Shown one piece after another: positions 1 through 7,615 of a stretch of DNA of 44,159 bases. Both the position numbers and the translations under genes were made by a program. Source of the stretch: Nonomuraea sp. SBT364. Its GTDB lineage: Bacteria; Actinomycetota; Actinomycetes; Streptosporangiales; Streptosporangiaceae. Numbering within the stretch: position 1 is the stretch's first letter; every line of letters begins with the position of its first letter. The notes beneath the pieces are model-generated. The model made no database searches. It was given only the letters and a program-made list of their open reading frames with translations, and was not told the origin of the DNA. The stretch spans positions 1 through 44,159 of the forward strand of contig NZ_LAVL01000067.1 of NCBI RefSeq assembly GCF_001083785.1. The letters run 5' to 3'.

Positions 1-530
1 GTTCGGGCGCGACGCCCGCGGCGGGTGACGGCCCGCCAGGCCGCGAAGCAGGCGACGGCGGCGGCGGTGGCCGGCAGGGCTGCGGTCGCGCCGGTCAGCG
101 CCTCGGCCGGGACGCTCCGGCCCGCGTCGGCGAACAGTTGCGGCACCGTACCGCCGAGCAGCACGAGCACCGCCCAGCCGGCCGCCACCGCCAGCCGGCT
201 GAGCGCGCGCCCGGGAGCGGGCGGCGGCGCGGCGTACAGCTCGCTCTCCCGGCGGCGGACGGCGCGCGCCCGCGCGCCCCAGACGGCCTGGGTGAGGGCC
301 AGCGCGGGCAGCGCCGCGAGGAGGACGGCCAGCGCGAGCACGGCCAGCGGCAGCGTGTCCTGCCCGGCCGGAGCCCGCTCGGCGACCAGCTGAACGGCGC
401 AGAGCAGCGCGATCGACGAGGTCAGCGCGATACGGGCGGCCCGCCCGGCGGCCCGCGCCCGCCGGCGCAGCGCGGCCACCGAGGACGCGCCGGGAGGGGA
501 CGCGATCTTGGTCGAAAGCATGGATGTCAT
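1..530 (-). CDS. Multi-pass membrane protein of unknown function, C-terminus cut by window edge
   Basis: An uninterrupted frame of 176 codons starts at ATG 530 (alternative ATG at 521) and runs off the left edge without a stop. It has a basic, Ala/Arg-rich N-terminus followed by about four hydrophobic stretches, around residues 35-50, 60-82, 110-130 and 143-165. The loop between segments 2 and 3 is Arg-rich (RARAVRRRESELY), as expected for a cytoplasmic loop. I do not recognise the family. No clear Shine-Dalgarno precedes either ATG. It is divergent from the LCP gene across 135 bp. Codon use is typical of the window. That it encodes a protein is fairly secure; its function is unknown. Confidence 0.65.
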   Translation of the reverse strand, partial: MTSMLSTKIASPPGASSVAALRRRARAAGRAARIALTSSIALLCAVQLVAERAPAGQDTLPLAVLALAVLLAALPALALTQAVWGARARAVRRRESELYAAPPPAPGRALSRLAVAAGWAVLVLLGGTVPQLFADAGRSVPAEALTGATAALPATAAAVACFAAWRAVTRRGRRAR

Positions 531-604
531 GATGCGGGACAACGGTGTGTGACGTCCCGGATTCGCCGAGTTCGCATGGAGCCCTAGGTCTACCGGTGAT
601 CATT

Positions 605-633
605 TTATGACGCGGCCGATTTCTCAGTATGCT
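605..633 (+). promoter_or_regulatory. Probable promoter of the LCP gene
   Basis: TTATGA (605-610) and TATGCT (628-633) are separated by 17 bp and lie in an AT-richer patch about 30 bp before the GTG start of the LCP gene. The -10 box is good and the -35 is weak. Direct repeats TGATCATTTT (597-606) and TGATCATCTT (642-651), each with a TGATCA palindrome core, flank the promoter and could bind a regulator. Confidence 0.4.
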
Positions 634-665
634 GCCCGATCTGATCATCTTGTGAGGGGCGCAGC

Positions 666-2108
666 GTGGACATCGCGGACTCGCGGGCCGGGCGGCTCAC
701 CCCGGCGGGCTGGGTGGGCGTCGTCCTGACCGTGGTGCTGGTGGCGGCCACCCTGGGGGCCTACGGCTACTACCGCAGCATCTACGGCGGCCTCAAGCAG
801 GATGACCTGACGGGCAAGCTCGGGACGGACCGCCCCAGGGAGACCGGCGCGCTCAACGTGCTGCTCATCGGGTCCGACTCGCGCGACGGCGACAACAAGA
901 AGTACGGCGCGTTGTCGCAGGGCAAGGGCGAGCGCACCGACACGATCATGCTGCTGCACATCTCGCCCGACCGGGACAAGGCCACCATGATCAGCTTCCC
1001 GCGCGACTCGATGGTCATGATGCCCCAGTGCGAGCTGCGTAACGGCGGCGTCAGGCCCGCCGGGATCGGCCAGATCAACTCCGCGTTCAACGACGGCGGC
1101 GTCGCCTGCACGATCAGGACGCTCGAAGCGCTCACCGACATCCACATCAACCACTTCGTGAAGGTCGACTTCACCGGCTTCAAGGGCATCATCGACGCGA
1201 TCGACGGCATCGAGATCTGCCTGCCCAAGGCGGTCAACGACCCGCAGGCCAAGTTCGTGCTCGGCCCCGGCAAGCACGTCGTGAAGGGCGAGCAGGCGCT
1301 CGGTTACGTGCGCACCCGCTACGCGCTCGGCGACGGCAGCGACCTGAGCCGCATCCAGCGCCAGCAGGTGTTCCTCACCAAGGTGATGCAGAAGGTCACC
1401 GACGGCGGACTGCTCACCGACCCGATCGCGCTCGACGCCTTCCTGCGCGCCGCCATCGCCGCCGTGACCGTGGACAGCGAGCTCACGATCAACCGCGCGC
1501 TGGAGATCGCCAACAGCGTCAGCGGCCTGAGCGCCAAGGAGCTCAAGGGCATCACGGTGCCCACCGAGCCGTACCCGGCCGACACCAACCGGGTCCAGTT
1601 CAGCGAGCCGGCGGCGTCTGACTTCTTCAAGCGGGTCCGCGAGGACGTCGAGGTGACGGCCACCAAGGGCCCGACCGCCTCCAGCGCGCCGAAGGTGAAG
1701 AACGAGCAGGTGCGCGTCCAGGTGCTCAACGCCACCGGCGAGCCGGGCAAGGCCGGCGAGGTGGCCGCGGAGCTGGCCGCGCAGGGCTTCGCCGTGACCC
1801 ACGTCGGCAACGCCGCCCAGGCGGCCACCACCTCGATCCGCTACGCCAAGAAGGACACCGTCCAGGGGCCCGCGTACGGCGAGGCGGTCGCCGCCCGGCT
1901 GTCGAAGGACAAGCGCACCCCGGAGGCGGGCAAGGTCAAGCCGCTGTCCATCGAGCCGTACAAGCCCGCCGCCTCCCCGCCGCCGGCCGCCGGTCCGTCC
2001 GTCCAGCTCGTCATCGGCGCCGACTGGCCCGGCGTGCGGGTGGTGTCGGCGATCCCCGACTCGCTCAAGGACAAGGTCGTCGACACCAGCACCAACCCGT
2101 GCCTCTAG
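666..2108 (+). CDS. LCP (LytR-CpsA-Psr) family cell-envelope glycopolymer transferase
   Basis: A 480-aa protein. LCP enzymes move lipid-linked glycopolymers (wall teichoic acid-like polymers, arabinogalactan or capsule) onto peptidoglycan outside the membrane. The N-terminus has a short cytoplasmic tail and one membrane segment (about residues 13-35). The extracellular LCP domain spans about 60-270 with the signature motifs GSDSRDG, ERTDTIMLLHI, SFPRDS and the Arg-rich YVRTRYALGDGSDLSRIQRQ. A LytR_C-type domain follows at about 345-420 (VRVQVLNATG). Start GTG 666 is preceded by GAGGGG at suitable spacing. The stop directly abuts the stop of the convergent SDR gene with no gap. The glycopolymer substrate cannot be told from sequence. 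Confidence 0.92.
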   Translation: MDIADSRAGRLTPAGWVGVVLTVVLVAATLGAYGYYRSIYGGLKQDDLTGKLGTDRPRETGALNVLLIGSDSRDGDNKKYGALSQGKGERTDTIMLLHISPDRDKATMISFPRDSMVMMPQCELRNGGVRPAGIGQINSAFNDGGVACTIRTLEALTDIHINHFVKVDFTGFKGIIDAIDGIEICLPKAVNDPQAKFVLGPGKHVVKGEQALGYVRTRYALGDGSDLSRIQRQQVFLTKVMQKVTDGGLLTDPIALDAFLRAAIAAVTVDSELTINRALEIANSVSGLSAKELKGITVPTEPYPADTNRVQFSEPAASDFFKRVREDVEVTATKGPTASSAPKVKNEQVRVQVLNATGEPGKAGEVAAELAAQGFAVTHVGNAAQAATTSIRYAKKDTVQGPAYGEAVAARLSKDKRTPEAGKVKPLSIEPYKPAASPPPAAGPSVQLVIGADWPGVRVVSAIPDSLKDKVVDTSTNPCL

Positions 2109-2834
2109 TCAGGCGGTGACGCCGGCGTCCACCGCGATCGCCGCCCCCGTGATCGCCCGGCCGCCCTCGCCCGCCAGGTGCGAGACGGTCGCGGCGATGT
2201 CCTCCGGGTCGCAGTAGCGGCCCAGGGCCGTGTAGGAGCGCTCGCCGTCCGCGTCCGGGCCGTCGGCCGGGTTCATCTCCGTGTCGGTGGAGCCCGGGTG
2301 CACGAGGTTGGCGGTGATGCCGCGCGGGCCGAGGTCGCGGGCCAGACCTCTGGTCAGCCCGGCCAGCGCCGACTTGCTCATCGCGTAGAGGGTCCAGCCC
2401 GGGTACGGGACCCGCTCGGCCAGGCTGCTGCCGATCGTGACGATCCTGCCGCCCTCGGGCAGATGCCGCGCCGCCGCCTGTGCCAGCACGAACGCCGCCC
2501 GCGCGTGCACGGCCAGCGTGCGGTCCACCTCGTCGAGCGTCACCTCCTCCAGCGGCCCGTACGGCGCGATGCCGGCGTTGCTGACCACCACGTCCAGCCT
2601 GCCGAAGGCGGCGACGGTGTCCTCGACGGCGGCCACCAGGTCCTCGGCCCGCGCGGCCTCGGCCCGCAGGCTCAGGCCGCGCCGCCCGGCGGCCTCCACG
2701 TCCTTGACCACCCGCGCCGCCCTGTCGGCGGCCGACGCGTACGTGATCGCCACGTCGAGCCCGTCGGCGGCCAGCCTGCGGGCGATCGCCGCGCCGATGC
2801 CCCTGCTGCCACCGGTCACCAAGGCGACTCTCAT
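2109..2834 (-). CDS. SDR-family NAD(P)-dependent oxidoreductase
   Basis: A 241-aa classical short-chain dehydrogenase/reductase. The Rossmann motif TGGSRGIG sits at residues 7-14, SNAG replaces the usual NNAG, and the catalytic Ser-Tyr-Lys triad appears as IGSS and YAMSKSA (Tyr near residue 150). The end GAAIAVDAG matches the usual SDR C-terminal motif. An in-frame ATG 18 bases upstream exists (2852), but GGAGG ten bases before ATG 2834 supports the shorter form. It is divergent from a TetR regulator with a paired operator between them, so that regulator probably controls it. FabG-like enzymes and xenobiotic carbonyl reductases share this architecture; the substrate is not predictable. Confidence 0.9.
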   Translation of the reverse strand: MRVALVTGGSRGIGAAIARRLAADGLDVAITYASAADRAARVVKDVEAAGRRGLSLRAEAARAEDLVAAVEDTVAAFGRLDVVVSNAGIAPYGPLEEVTLDEVDRTLAVHARAAFVLAQAAARHLPEGGRIVTIGSSLAERVPYPGWTLYAMSKSALAGLTRGLARDLGPRGITANLVHPGSTDTEMNPADGPDADGERSYTALGRYCDPEDIAATVSHLAGEGGRAITGAAIAVDAGVTA

Positions 2835-2853
2835 CGCTGCCTCCTGCATCAAA

Positions 2854-2867
2854 CGGAATTGATTCCG
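2854..2867. promoter_or_regulatory. TetR-type operator, site 1
   Basis: CGGAATTGATTCCG is a perfect 6+6 inverted repeat with a 2-bp centre. It lies 20 bp before the SDR start, in the divergent SDR/tetR intergenic region. A second, near-identical site is centred 27 bp away. The pairing with a neighbouring TetR gene makes an operator likely. Confidence 0.6.
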
Positions 2868-2880
2868 CTTCTACGGTAAG

Positions 2881-2894
2881 CGGAACACATTCCG
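2881..2894. promoter_or_regulatory. TetR-type operator, site 2
   Basis: CGGAACACATTCCG repeats the site-1 half-sites with one mismatch in the left arm. Its centre is 27 bp from that of site 1. Two sites at this spacing could hold two dimers and control both divergent promoters. Confidence 0.5.
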
Positions 2895-2940
2895 GAACGC
2901 AAGTGCGCGACCGGCGGCGGGTTCGGGGGAGGATGGGGGC

Positions 2941-3489
2941 GTGAGACGTGACGCGGCCCGCAACCGGGAGAGGATCCTCGACGCGGCGGCCGCCATCGTG
3001 GCCGCCGAAGGGGTGGGCGGGCTGTCGATGGCCGAGGTCGCCGCGACGGCCGGGGTCGGCGTCGGGACCCTCTACCGGCGTTTCGGCGACCGGTCCGGGC
3101 TCGCCTACGCGCTCATCGACGAGCGTGAGCGGGAGTTCCAGGCGGCCTTCCTGGACGGGCCGCCGCCGCTCGGGCCGGGCGCGGAGCCCCGGGAGCGGGT
3201 CCGCGCCTTTCTCGGCGCGCTCGCCGACCGGACGGTGGCGCAGCTCGACCTGCTGGTGATGGCCGAGACCGCGGGCCCGTACGCGCGGTTCGGCGGCGCG
3301 TACGAGGCATACCGCGGGCACCTGGCCATGCTGCTCGGTCAGGTCCGTCCCGAGGGCGACGCGTCCTGTCTCGCCGACGCGCTGCTGGCGCCGCTCGCCG
3401 CGCCGCTGCTCGCCCGCCAGGTGCGCGACCAGGGGGTGCCGGTCGGGCGGGTCAAGGCCGCCCTCGACGCGCTCGTCGCCGGCCTCTGA
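2941..3489 (+). CDS. TetR/AcrR-family transcriptional regulator
   Basis: A 182-aa protein with an N-terminal helix-turn-helix (residues about 8-55): RERILDAAAAIVAAEGVG, then SMAEVAATAGVGVGTLYRRF, the hallmark TetR DNA-binding motif. The C-terminal helical ligand domain is divergent, as usual. GTG 2941 is the natural start because the HTH begins within ten residues; GGGG in the preceding bases is only a weak ribosome site. It is divergent from the SDR gene and probably represses both genes through the two inverted repeats between them. The inducer is unknown. Confidence 0.92.
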   Translation: MRRDAARNRERILDAAAAIVAAEGVGGLSMAEVAATAGVGVGTLYRRFGDRSGLAYALIDEREREFQAAFLDGPPPLGPGAEPRERVRAFLGALADRTVAQLDLLVMAETAGPYARFGGAYEAYRGHLAMLLGQVRPEGDASCLADALLAPLAAPLLARQVRDQGVPVGRVKAALDALVAGL

Positions 3490-3634
3490 ACGGTCCGCCG
3501 CCGGTCGGTGGTGGTGCTGGAGTGACGAAAGTTACGGAGCGTAGTTTTAGCGAAACAGGTGAAATTTCCGGACAAGTTGGGGTTGATTCTGTTAAGAAAG
3601 GTCGCGGTCCGTATTCGTACTAGAGAGGTACAGC

Positions 3635-4693
3635 GTGGCGCGCGACGAGAACGACAAGTCCTACGAGGACGGGCAGGGGCGAGCGTTAAACCCCGAGCTG
3701 ACCGGCGACGTGCTGTCCCCGCGCTGGAGCACCGACGACACCGACGAGCAGCCGGCCATCCAGGTCTCGGGCAACGAGACGTACGTCCTGCCGGCCGAGG
3801 GCGCGTCCGAGCCCGCCGGCGGCGACGTGCCGGCCGCCTCCCCGTACGTGGGCGACGCCTTCAGCGACCCGTCCTACACCGCCGACGCGGGCGATGCCCT
3901 GTACACGGGCGACGCCGCCAGCGGCCCCCAGTACACCGGGGACGCCCTCAGCGACCCCCGCTATGCCGGTGACGAGGACAGCGGCCCCCACCAGGTGGAC
4001 CGGGACGGCGACGAGCCGCCGTACCTGCCGCTCGACCAGAGCTACGGGGAGGAGCCCGAGGAGCCCAGGCGTGGCTTCCTCGGCTCGGGCTGGACCGACA
4101 CCTCCGGCGACGAGCACGCGGGCGGCGATCGGGAGGTACGCCGCCGCACACGCGTCCTGCTGATGGCGGCGGCCGCCGTGGTGCTGGTCGGCGCGGCCGC
4201 CGGCTGGATGCTCACCGGCACGTCCTCCGACGACCCGTGCGCGGGCGGTAAGTGCGCCAGCGTCGGCAACCTGAGCTCGCCCACCGTCCCCCAGGACGCG
4301 GTTTCGGACGTCCCGATCGACGAAGCCACCGATACGGCCCCGCCGGAGCCCACCGTCTCCGCGACCGTAACCCCGTCCCAGCAGCCGACGCAGTCCCGGG
4401 TCCGCCCCACCCGCTCCCCGGTGATGGACGAGCCCGAGACGACCCGTACGGTCCGCCCGTCCGCCAGGCCCACCACGCGCGCCACCCAGCCGCAGGTGAA
4501 GCAGATGAACGAGACGGGCGAGGACGACCCGGAGTCCCGGCCGGAGGAGCAGGAGGAGAAGCCGAAGCCGACCAAGGCGCCGACCCCGGCCGAGCAGAAG
4601 ACCACCCAGCCGGCCCAGCCCACCGAGCAGCCGAAGCCGCAGCCGTCGGAGAGCAAGAAGGGCCTGCTGGACATCCTGTTCCCCTGGGCCTGA
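3635..4693 (+). CDS. Single-pass membrane protein with acidic repeats and Pro/Thr-rich exterior, unknown function
   Basis: A 352-aa protein of three parts. Residues 1-172 are acidic and predicted cytoplasmic. Within them, about 70-120 hold four degenerate repeats of the type GDAxSxPxYT. A single transmembrane helix spans about 174-194, preceded by a stop-transfer-like RRRTR. Residues 195-352 are predicted extracellular, low-complexity and rich in Pro, Thr, Glu and Gln, beginning with a CAGGKC Cys pair. The final segment KKGLLDILFPW is hydrophobic. Start GTG 3635 has AGAGAGG upstream. I recognise no named domain; the layout resembles actinomycete wall-spanning proteins or orphan anti-sigma-like proteins. 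The 145 bp upstream is AT-richer and probably carries its promoter. Confidence 0.75.
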   Translation: MARDENDKSYEDGQGRALNPELTGDVLSPRWSTDDTDEQPAIQVSGNETYVLPAEGASEPAGGDVPAASPYVGDAFSDPSYTADAGDALYTGDAASGPQYTGDALSDPRYAGDEDSGPHQVDRDGDEPPYLPLDQSYGEEPEEPRRGFLGSGWTDTSGDEHAGGDREVRRRTRVLLMAAAAVVLVGAAAGWMLTGTSSDDPCAGGKCASVGNLSSPTVPQDAVSDVPIDEATDTAPPEPTVSATVTPSQQPTQSRVRPTRSPVMDEPETTRTVRPSARPTTRATQPQVKQMNETGEDDPESRPEEQEEKPKPTKAPTPAEQKTTQPAQPTEQPKPQPSESKKGLLDILFPWA

Positions 4694-4778
4694 CGGGACC
4701 GGCCCCCGGTGGCGGGCGTGCTGTCATCCGGGGGTGAGGCGTGCGAGGATGCGGATCCAGGTGCCGGTCTGGCACACT

Positions 4779-4792
4779 GGAAATCGCTTTCC
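4779..4792. promoter_or_regulatory. LacI-type operator before the LacI gene
   Basis: GGAAATCGCTTTCC is an imperfect palindrome with the central CG typical of LacI/GalR operators. It differs from the consensus-like GGAAAGCGCTTTCC by one base. It lies 11 bp before the GTG of the LacI gene, just upstream of its ribosome binding site, which fits autorepression. The same site in perfect form is at 13386-13399. Confidence 0.6.
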
Positions 4793-4803
4793 CAGGAGGT
4801 CTC

Positions 4804-5796
4804 GTGGTCACGCTGGAGGACGTCGCCAAGCAGGCGGGCGTCTCGCTCGCGACCGCCTCGCGGGTGCTCAACGGCAGCACCCGCCAGGTGGGCGCGACGC
4901 TGCGGGCGCGTGTCGAGCGTGCCGCCGACGAGCTCGGCTACCGCGCCAACATCGCCGCCCAGACGCTGGCCCGCGGCGCCGGCAACGTGATCGGCATCGT
5001 CGTCCACGACCTCACCGACCCCTACTTCGCCGCCCTCGCCGACGGCGCCATGCGGACCGCCGCCGGCGAGGGGCTGCTCGTCATGGTCGGCACCACCCAC
5101 CGCGACCCCGAGCAGGAGATCGCCTACGTCGCCACCCTGCGGGCCCAGCGCGTGCGGGCGGTGCTCCTGGCCGGGTCCCGGCTCGCCGACGAGCGGGTGA
5201 CGGCCCGGCTGGCCGCCGAACTGGCCGCCTACCAGGCCGGCGGCGGCAGGGTGGCCTGCGTCGGCCAGGACCTCCTCGGCGTCGACACGGTCGCCCCCGC
5301 CAACCACGACGGCGCCGCCGCCCTGGCCCGCTCCCTGGCGGAGCTCGGCCACACCCGCTTCGCCGTCCTCGCCGGGCCGCCGCACCTGATGACGGCCGCC
5401 GACCGCTGCGCCGGCTTCGTCTCGGCCGTCCGCGACCTCGGCCTGCCCGCCCCCCACGTGATCAACGGGCCCTTCGACCGCGACGGCGGCTACTCCGCCG
5501 CCGGTGAGACGGGCGACGCGACGTGCGTCTTCGCCGTCAACGACGTGATGGCCGTGGGAGCCCTCGCCGCCTACCGCGAGCGCGGCGTCCGCGTCCCGGA
5601 CGACGTGTCGGTGGCGGGGTTCGACGACATCGTCACGCTGCGTGACCAGGTTCCGTCCCTGACCACCGTACGGCTGCCGCTGAAGGACATGGGGGCCCGC
5701 GCCCTCGAACTGGCGCTGCGGGCGGCCGACACCCGCGTCGTCGAGCACGTGGCCGGCGAGGTGGTCCTCCGCGAAAGCGTCAGAGCCCTCCGCTGA
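4804..5796 (+). CDS. LacI-family transcriptional regulator
   Basis: A 330-aa repressor. The N-terminal HTH is TLEDVAKQAGVSLATASRV followed by LNG (hinge helix region near residues 45-58). A periplasmic-binding-protein-like ligand domain follows, starting NVIGIVVHDLTDPYFA and ending with VPDDVSVAGFDD and PSLTTVRLP, all family hallmarks. GTG 4804 is chosen because AGGAGG lies four bases upstream and LacI proteins start directly at this motif. A LacI-type operator precedes it, and a perfect copy sits over the start site of the divergent-facing operon at 13370. It probably senses a sugar or sugar acid. The downstream isomerase gene starts 57 bp later. Confidence 0.93.
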   Translation: MVTLEDVAKQAGVSLATASRVLNGSTRQVGATLRARVERAADELGYRANIAAQTLARGAGNVIGIVVHDLTDPYFAALADGAMRTAAGEGLLVMVGTTHRDPEQEIAYVATLRAQRVRAVLLAGSRLADERVTARLAAELAAYQAGGGRVACVGQDLLGVDTVAPANHDGAAALARSLAELGHTRFAVLAGPPHLMTAADRCAGFVSAVRDLGLPAPHVINGPFDRDGGYSAAGETGDATCVFAVNDVMAVGALAAYRERGVRVPDDVSVAGFDDIVTLRDQVPSLTTVRLPLKDMGARALELALRAADTRVVEHVAGEVVLRESVRALR

Positions 5797-5853
5797 CCAG
5801 GGCCAGGTACGGGCGTCCGGCCGGTGGGGTCGTGAGGAAGTGAGGAGATGGTC

Positions 5854-6624
5854 ATGAGGTTGTCGGTCAGCACGCTGGGGATGCCGGGCGCCGGGCTCGG
5901 GGAGGCGATCGAGGTCGCGACGCGCTTCGGGTGCGCCGGGGTGGAGCTGCGGCTGCATCCGGACACCGGGGTGCACGCCGGGCTGCGGCCGCAGGAGCGG
6001 CGGGAGGTCAGGCGGCGGGTCGGGGGCGCCGGGCTGGAGATCTCGGCGCTGGCCGGTTATGTCGGGATCTGCCAGCCGGGGGAGGACGAGCCGGTCGTGC
6101 GGGCGCTGCGGGCGGATCTGGAACTGGCCGCCGAGCTGGGCGCCGGTGGGGTCCGGGTGTTCCCGAGGGGTGACGACCCGGCGGTCGGGGCGCGGCGGCT
6201 GCGGCAGGTGGCCGGTGAGGCGGCGGCGCTCGGGCTGAAGGTGCTGGTGGAGACGCACGACCAGCTGGCCACCGGGGCTGCCGTGGCGCGGCTGCTGAAG
6301 GAGGCGGGGGTCTCGCAGGCGGTGGCGCTGTGGGATCTGCTGCATCCGTGGCGCAACGGGGAGGCTCCGGCGGACACGCTGGCGGCGCTCGCGCCGTACC
6401 TGGACTATGTGCAGGTCAAGGACGCCGTATCGGCCACCGACACGACACCGGTGGCGATGGGCGAGGGGAGTGTGCCGCTGGAGGAGGCGGGGGAGCTGCT
6501 GCGCGGGCACGGCTATCGCGGCTGGGTGTCGCTGGAGTGGGAGCGCACCTGGTATCCGCAGGTGGCGCCGGTGGAGGAGATCCTGCCGGGGGCCGCCGCG
6601 TGGGTGCGGCGTTTCGGCGCTTAG
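5854..6624 (+). CDS. Sugar phosphate isomerase/epimerase-like TIM-barrel protein
   Basis: A 256-aa protein of the xylose isomerase-like/AP endonuclease 2 TIM-barrel superfamily. It opens with LSVSTLGMPG and has candidate metal ligands in VETHD, LWDLLHP, VQVKD and SLEWER, spaced as in the family (two Glu, Asp, His). Family members isomerise or epimerise sugars or keto-sugars. An ATG at 5848 lies too close to AGGAG (5843-5847); ATG 5854 has six-base spacing and is preferred. It follows the LacI gene and precedes the phosphodiesterase by 8 bp, so the three may be cotranscribed. The substrate is unknown. Confidence 0.8.
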   Translation: MRLSVSTLGMPGAGLGEAIEVATRFGCAGVELRLHPDTGVHAGLRPQERREVRRRVGGAGLEISALAGYVGICQPGEDEPVVRALRADLELAAELGAGGVRVFPRGDDPAVGARRLRQVAGEAAALGLKVLVETHDQLATGAAVARLLKEAGVSQAVALWDLLHPWRNGEAPADTLAALAPYLDYVQVKDAVSATDTTPVAMGEGSVPLEEAGELLRGHGYRGWVSLEWERTWYPQVAPVEEILPGAAAWVRRFGA

Positions 6625-6632
6625 ATGGGGGG

Positions 6633-7553
6633 ATGTCCGAGCTGAGAACCAAGGTGCTGGTCGTCGGGATGGACGGCCTGCGCTTCGACCGCGTCCTCGC
6701 CCTGCGGCCCCCCGTGTTGACCTCGCTGATGACGTCGGGAACGTACGGGACGAGCAGGCTTCCGTACGGTGAGCGGGCGGCGCCCCGCACCGGATCGCCC
6801 GGGGAGGTCGTCCCGGAGCCGCACGCGACGGCGCCGGGGGCGATCAGGGCGCGCACCGACTCCGGGCCCGGGTGGTCGTCGATCGCCAGTGGCGTGTGGC
6901 CCGACAAGCACGGCGTCGTGGACAACGGGTTCAGCGGCCAGCAGTTCGTGAAATATCCGGACTTTTTGACTCGGGCGCTCGAAGCCCGGCCCGACCTCGA
7001 CACGGCCGCGCTGTTCTCCTGGGCGGCGCTGGACGAGCACGGGGCGTTCGGGCGCGCCATCGGGACCCGGGTGGTGCTCGACGGGTTCGCGCTGACCTTC
7101 GCCTCGGCCGACCGGGAGATCGCCGCCAGGGCCGAGCGCCACCTGGCGGACGCCGGCCCCGACCTCACCTTCGTCTACCTGGGCGACACGGACGAGGTCG
7201 CGCACGACCTGGGCCCGCACGCCCCCGAGTACACCGCCGCGCTCCTCCTCCAGGACGGCTTCCTGGGCCGGTTCCTCGACGCGATCCGCGCCCGGCCGGG
7301 GTTCGCCGGTGAGCGCTGGACCGTGATCGTCACCACCGACCACGGCCACGTCGACGAGGGCGGCCACGGCGGGACCACGGACGAGGAGCGCACGGTCTTC
7401 GTCATCGCCGCCCGGCTGGGCGAGGACCTCGGCGGCGTGGAGCTGCCCGAGGCCAGGCTGGTGGACGTGGCCCCGACGGCGCTGGCCGAACTGGGCATCG
7501 AGCCGGACCCCGCCTGGGACCTCGACGGGCGATCGATTTTCATCACCTGTTGA
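6633..7553 (+). CDS. Type I phosphodiesterase/nucleotide pyrophosphatase-like (alkaline phosphatase superfamily) protein
   Basis: A 306-aa protein. Metal-binding elements are visible in order: VVGMDGLRFD (first Asp), GPGWSSIASGVWPDKHGVVDN (nucleophile region), LGDTDEVAHDLG (Asp and His) and TTDHGHVDEGGHGG (Asp-His and His). The nucleophile position, usually Thr in this family, appears to be Ser. No signal peptide or membrane anchor is visible, so it probably acts in the cytoplasm, where it would hydrolyse a phosphodiester or phosphomonoester. The start at 6633 follows a run of G (GGGGGG) serving as ribosome site, 8 bp after the isomerase stop. Confidence 0.85.
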   Translation: MSELRTKVLVVGMDGLRFDRVLALRPPVLTSLMTSGTYGTSRLPYGERAAPRTGSPGEVVPEPHATAPGAIRARTDSGPGWSSIASGVWPDKHGVVDNGFSGQQFVKYPDFLTRALEARPDLDTAALFSWAALDEHGAFGRAIGTRVVLDGFALTFASADREIAARAERHLADAGPDLTFVYLGDTDEVAHDLGPHAPEYTAALLLQDGFLGRFLDAIRARPGFAGERWTVIVTTDHGHVDEGGHGGTTDEERTVFVIAARLGEDLGGVELPEARLVDVAPTALAELGIEPDPAWDLDGRSIFITC

Positions 7554-7577
7554 ATTTCTGCCGCGAACGGGTAACAC
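7550..7577 (+). promoter_or_regulatory. Probable promoter of the dikinase gene
   Basis: TTGAAT (7550-7555) and TAACAC (7572-7577) are 16 bp apart. The -35 box overlaps the stop codon of the phosphodiesterase. The start codon of the dikinase lies 38 bp downstream with AGGAG before it. Confidence 0.4.
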
Positions 7578-7615
7578 TCGTCATGACGGCCCGGTGGACG
7601 GCAGGAGAACGACCG

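Noticed and set aside
4042..6510. Very long open frame on the minus strand opposite two plus-strand genes
   Set aside because: It is antisense to the single-pass membrane protein, LacI and isomerase genes and reads as Arg/Gly/His/Pro-rich low-complexity sequence. Long antisense frames are expected at this GC content.
7554..7615. Search for a rifamycin-associated inverted repeat upstream of the dikinase
   Set aside because: Nothing resembling the GGGGCTTG/CAAGCCCC type element is present.
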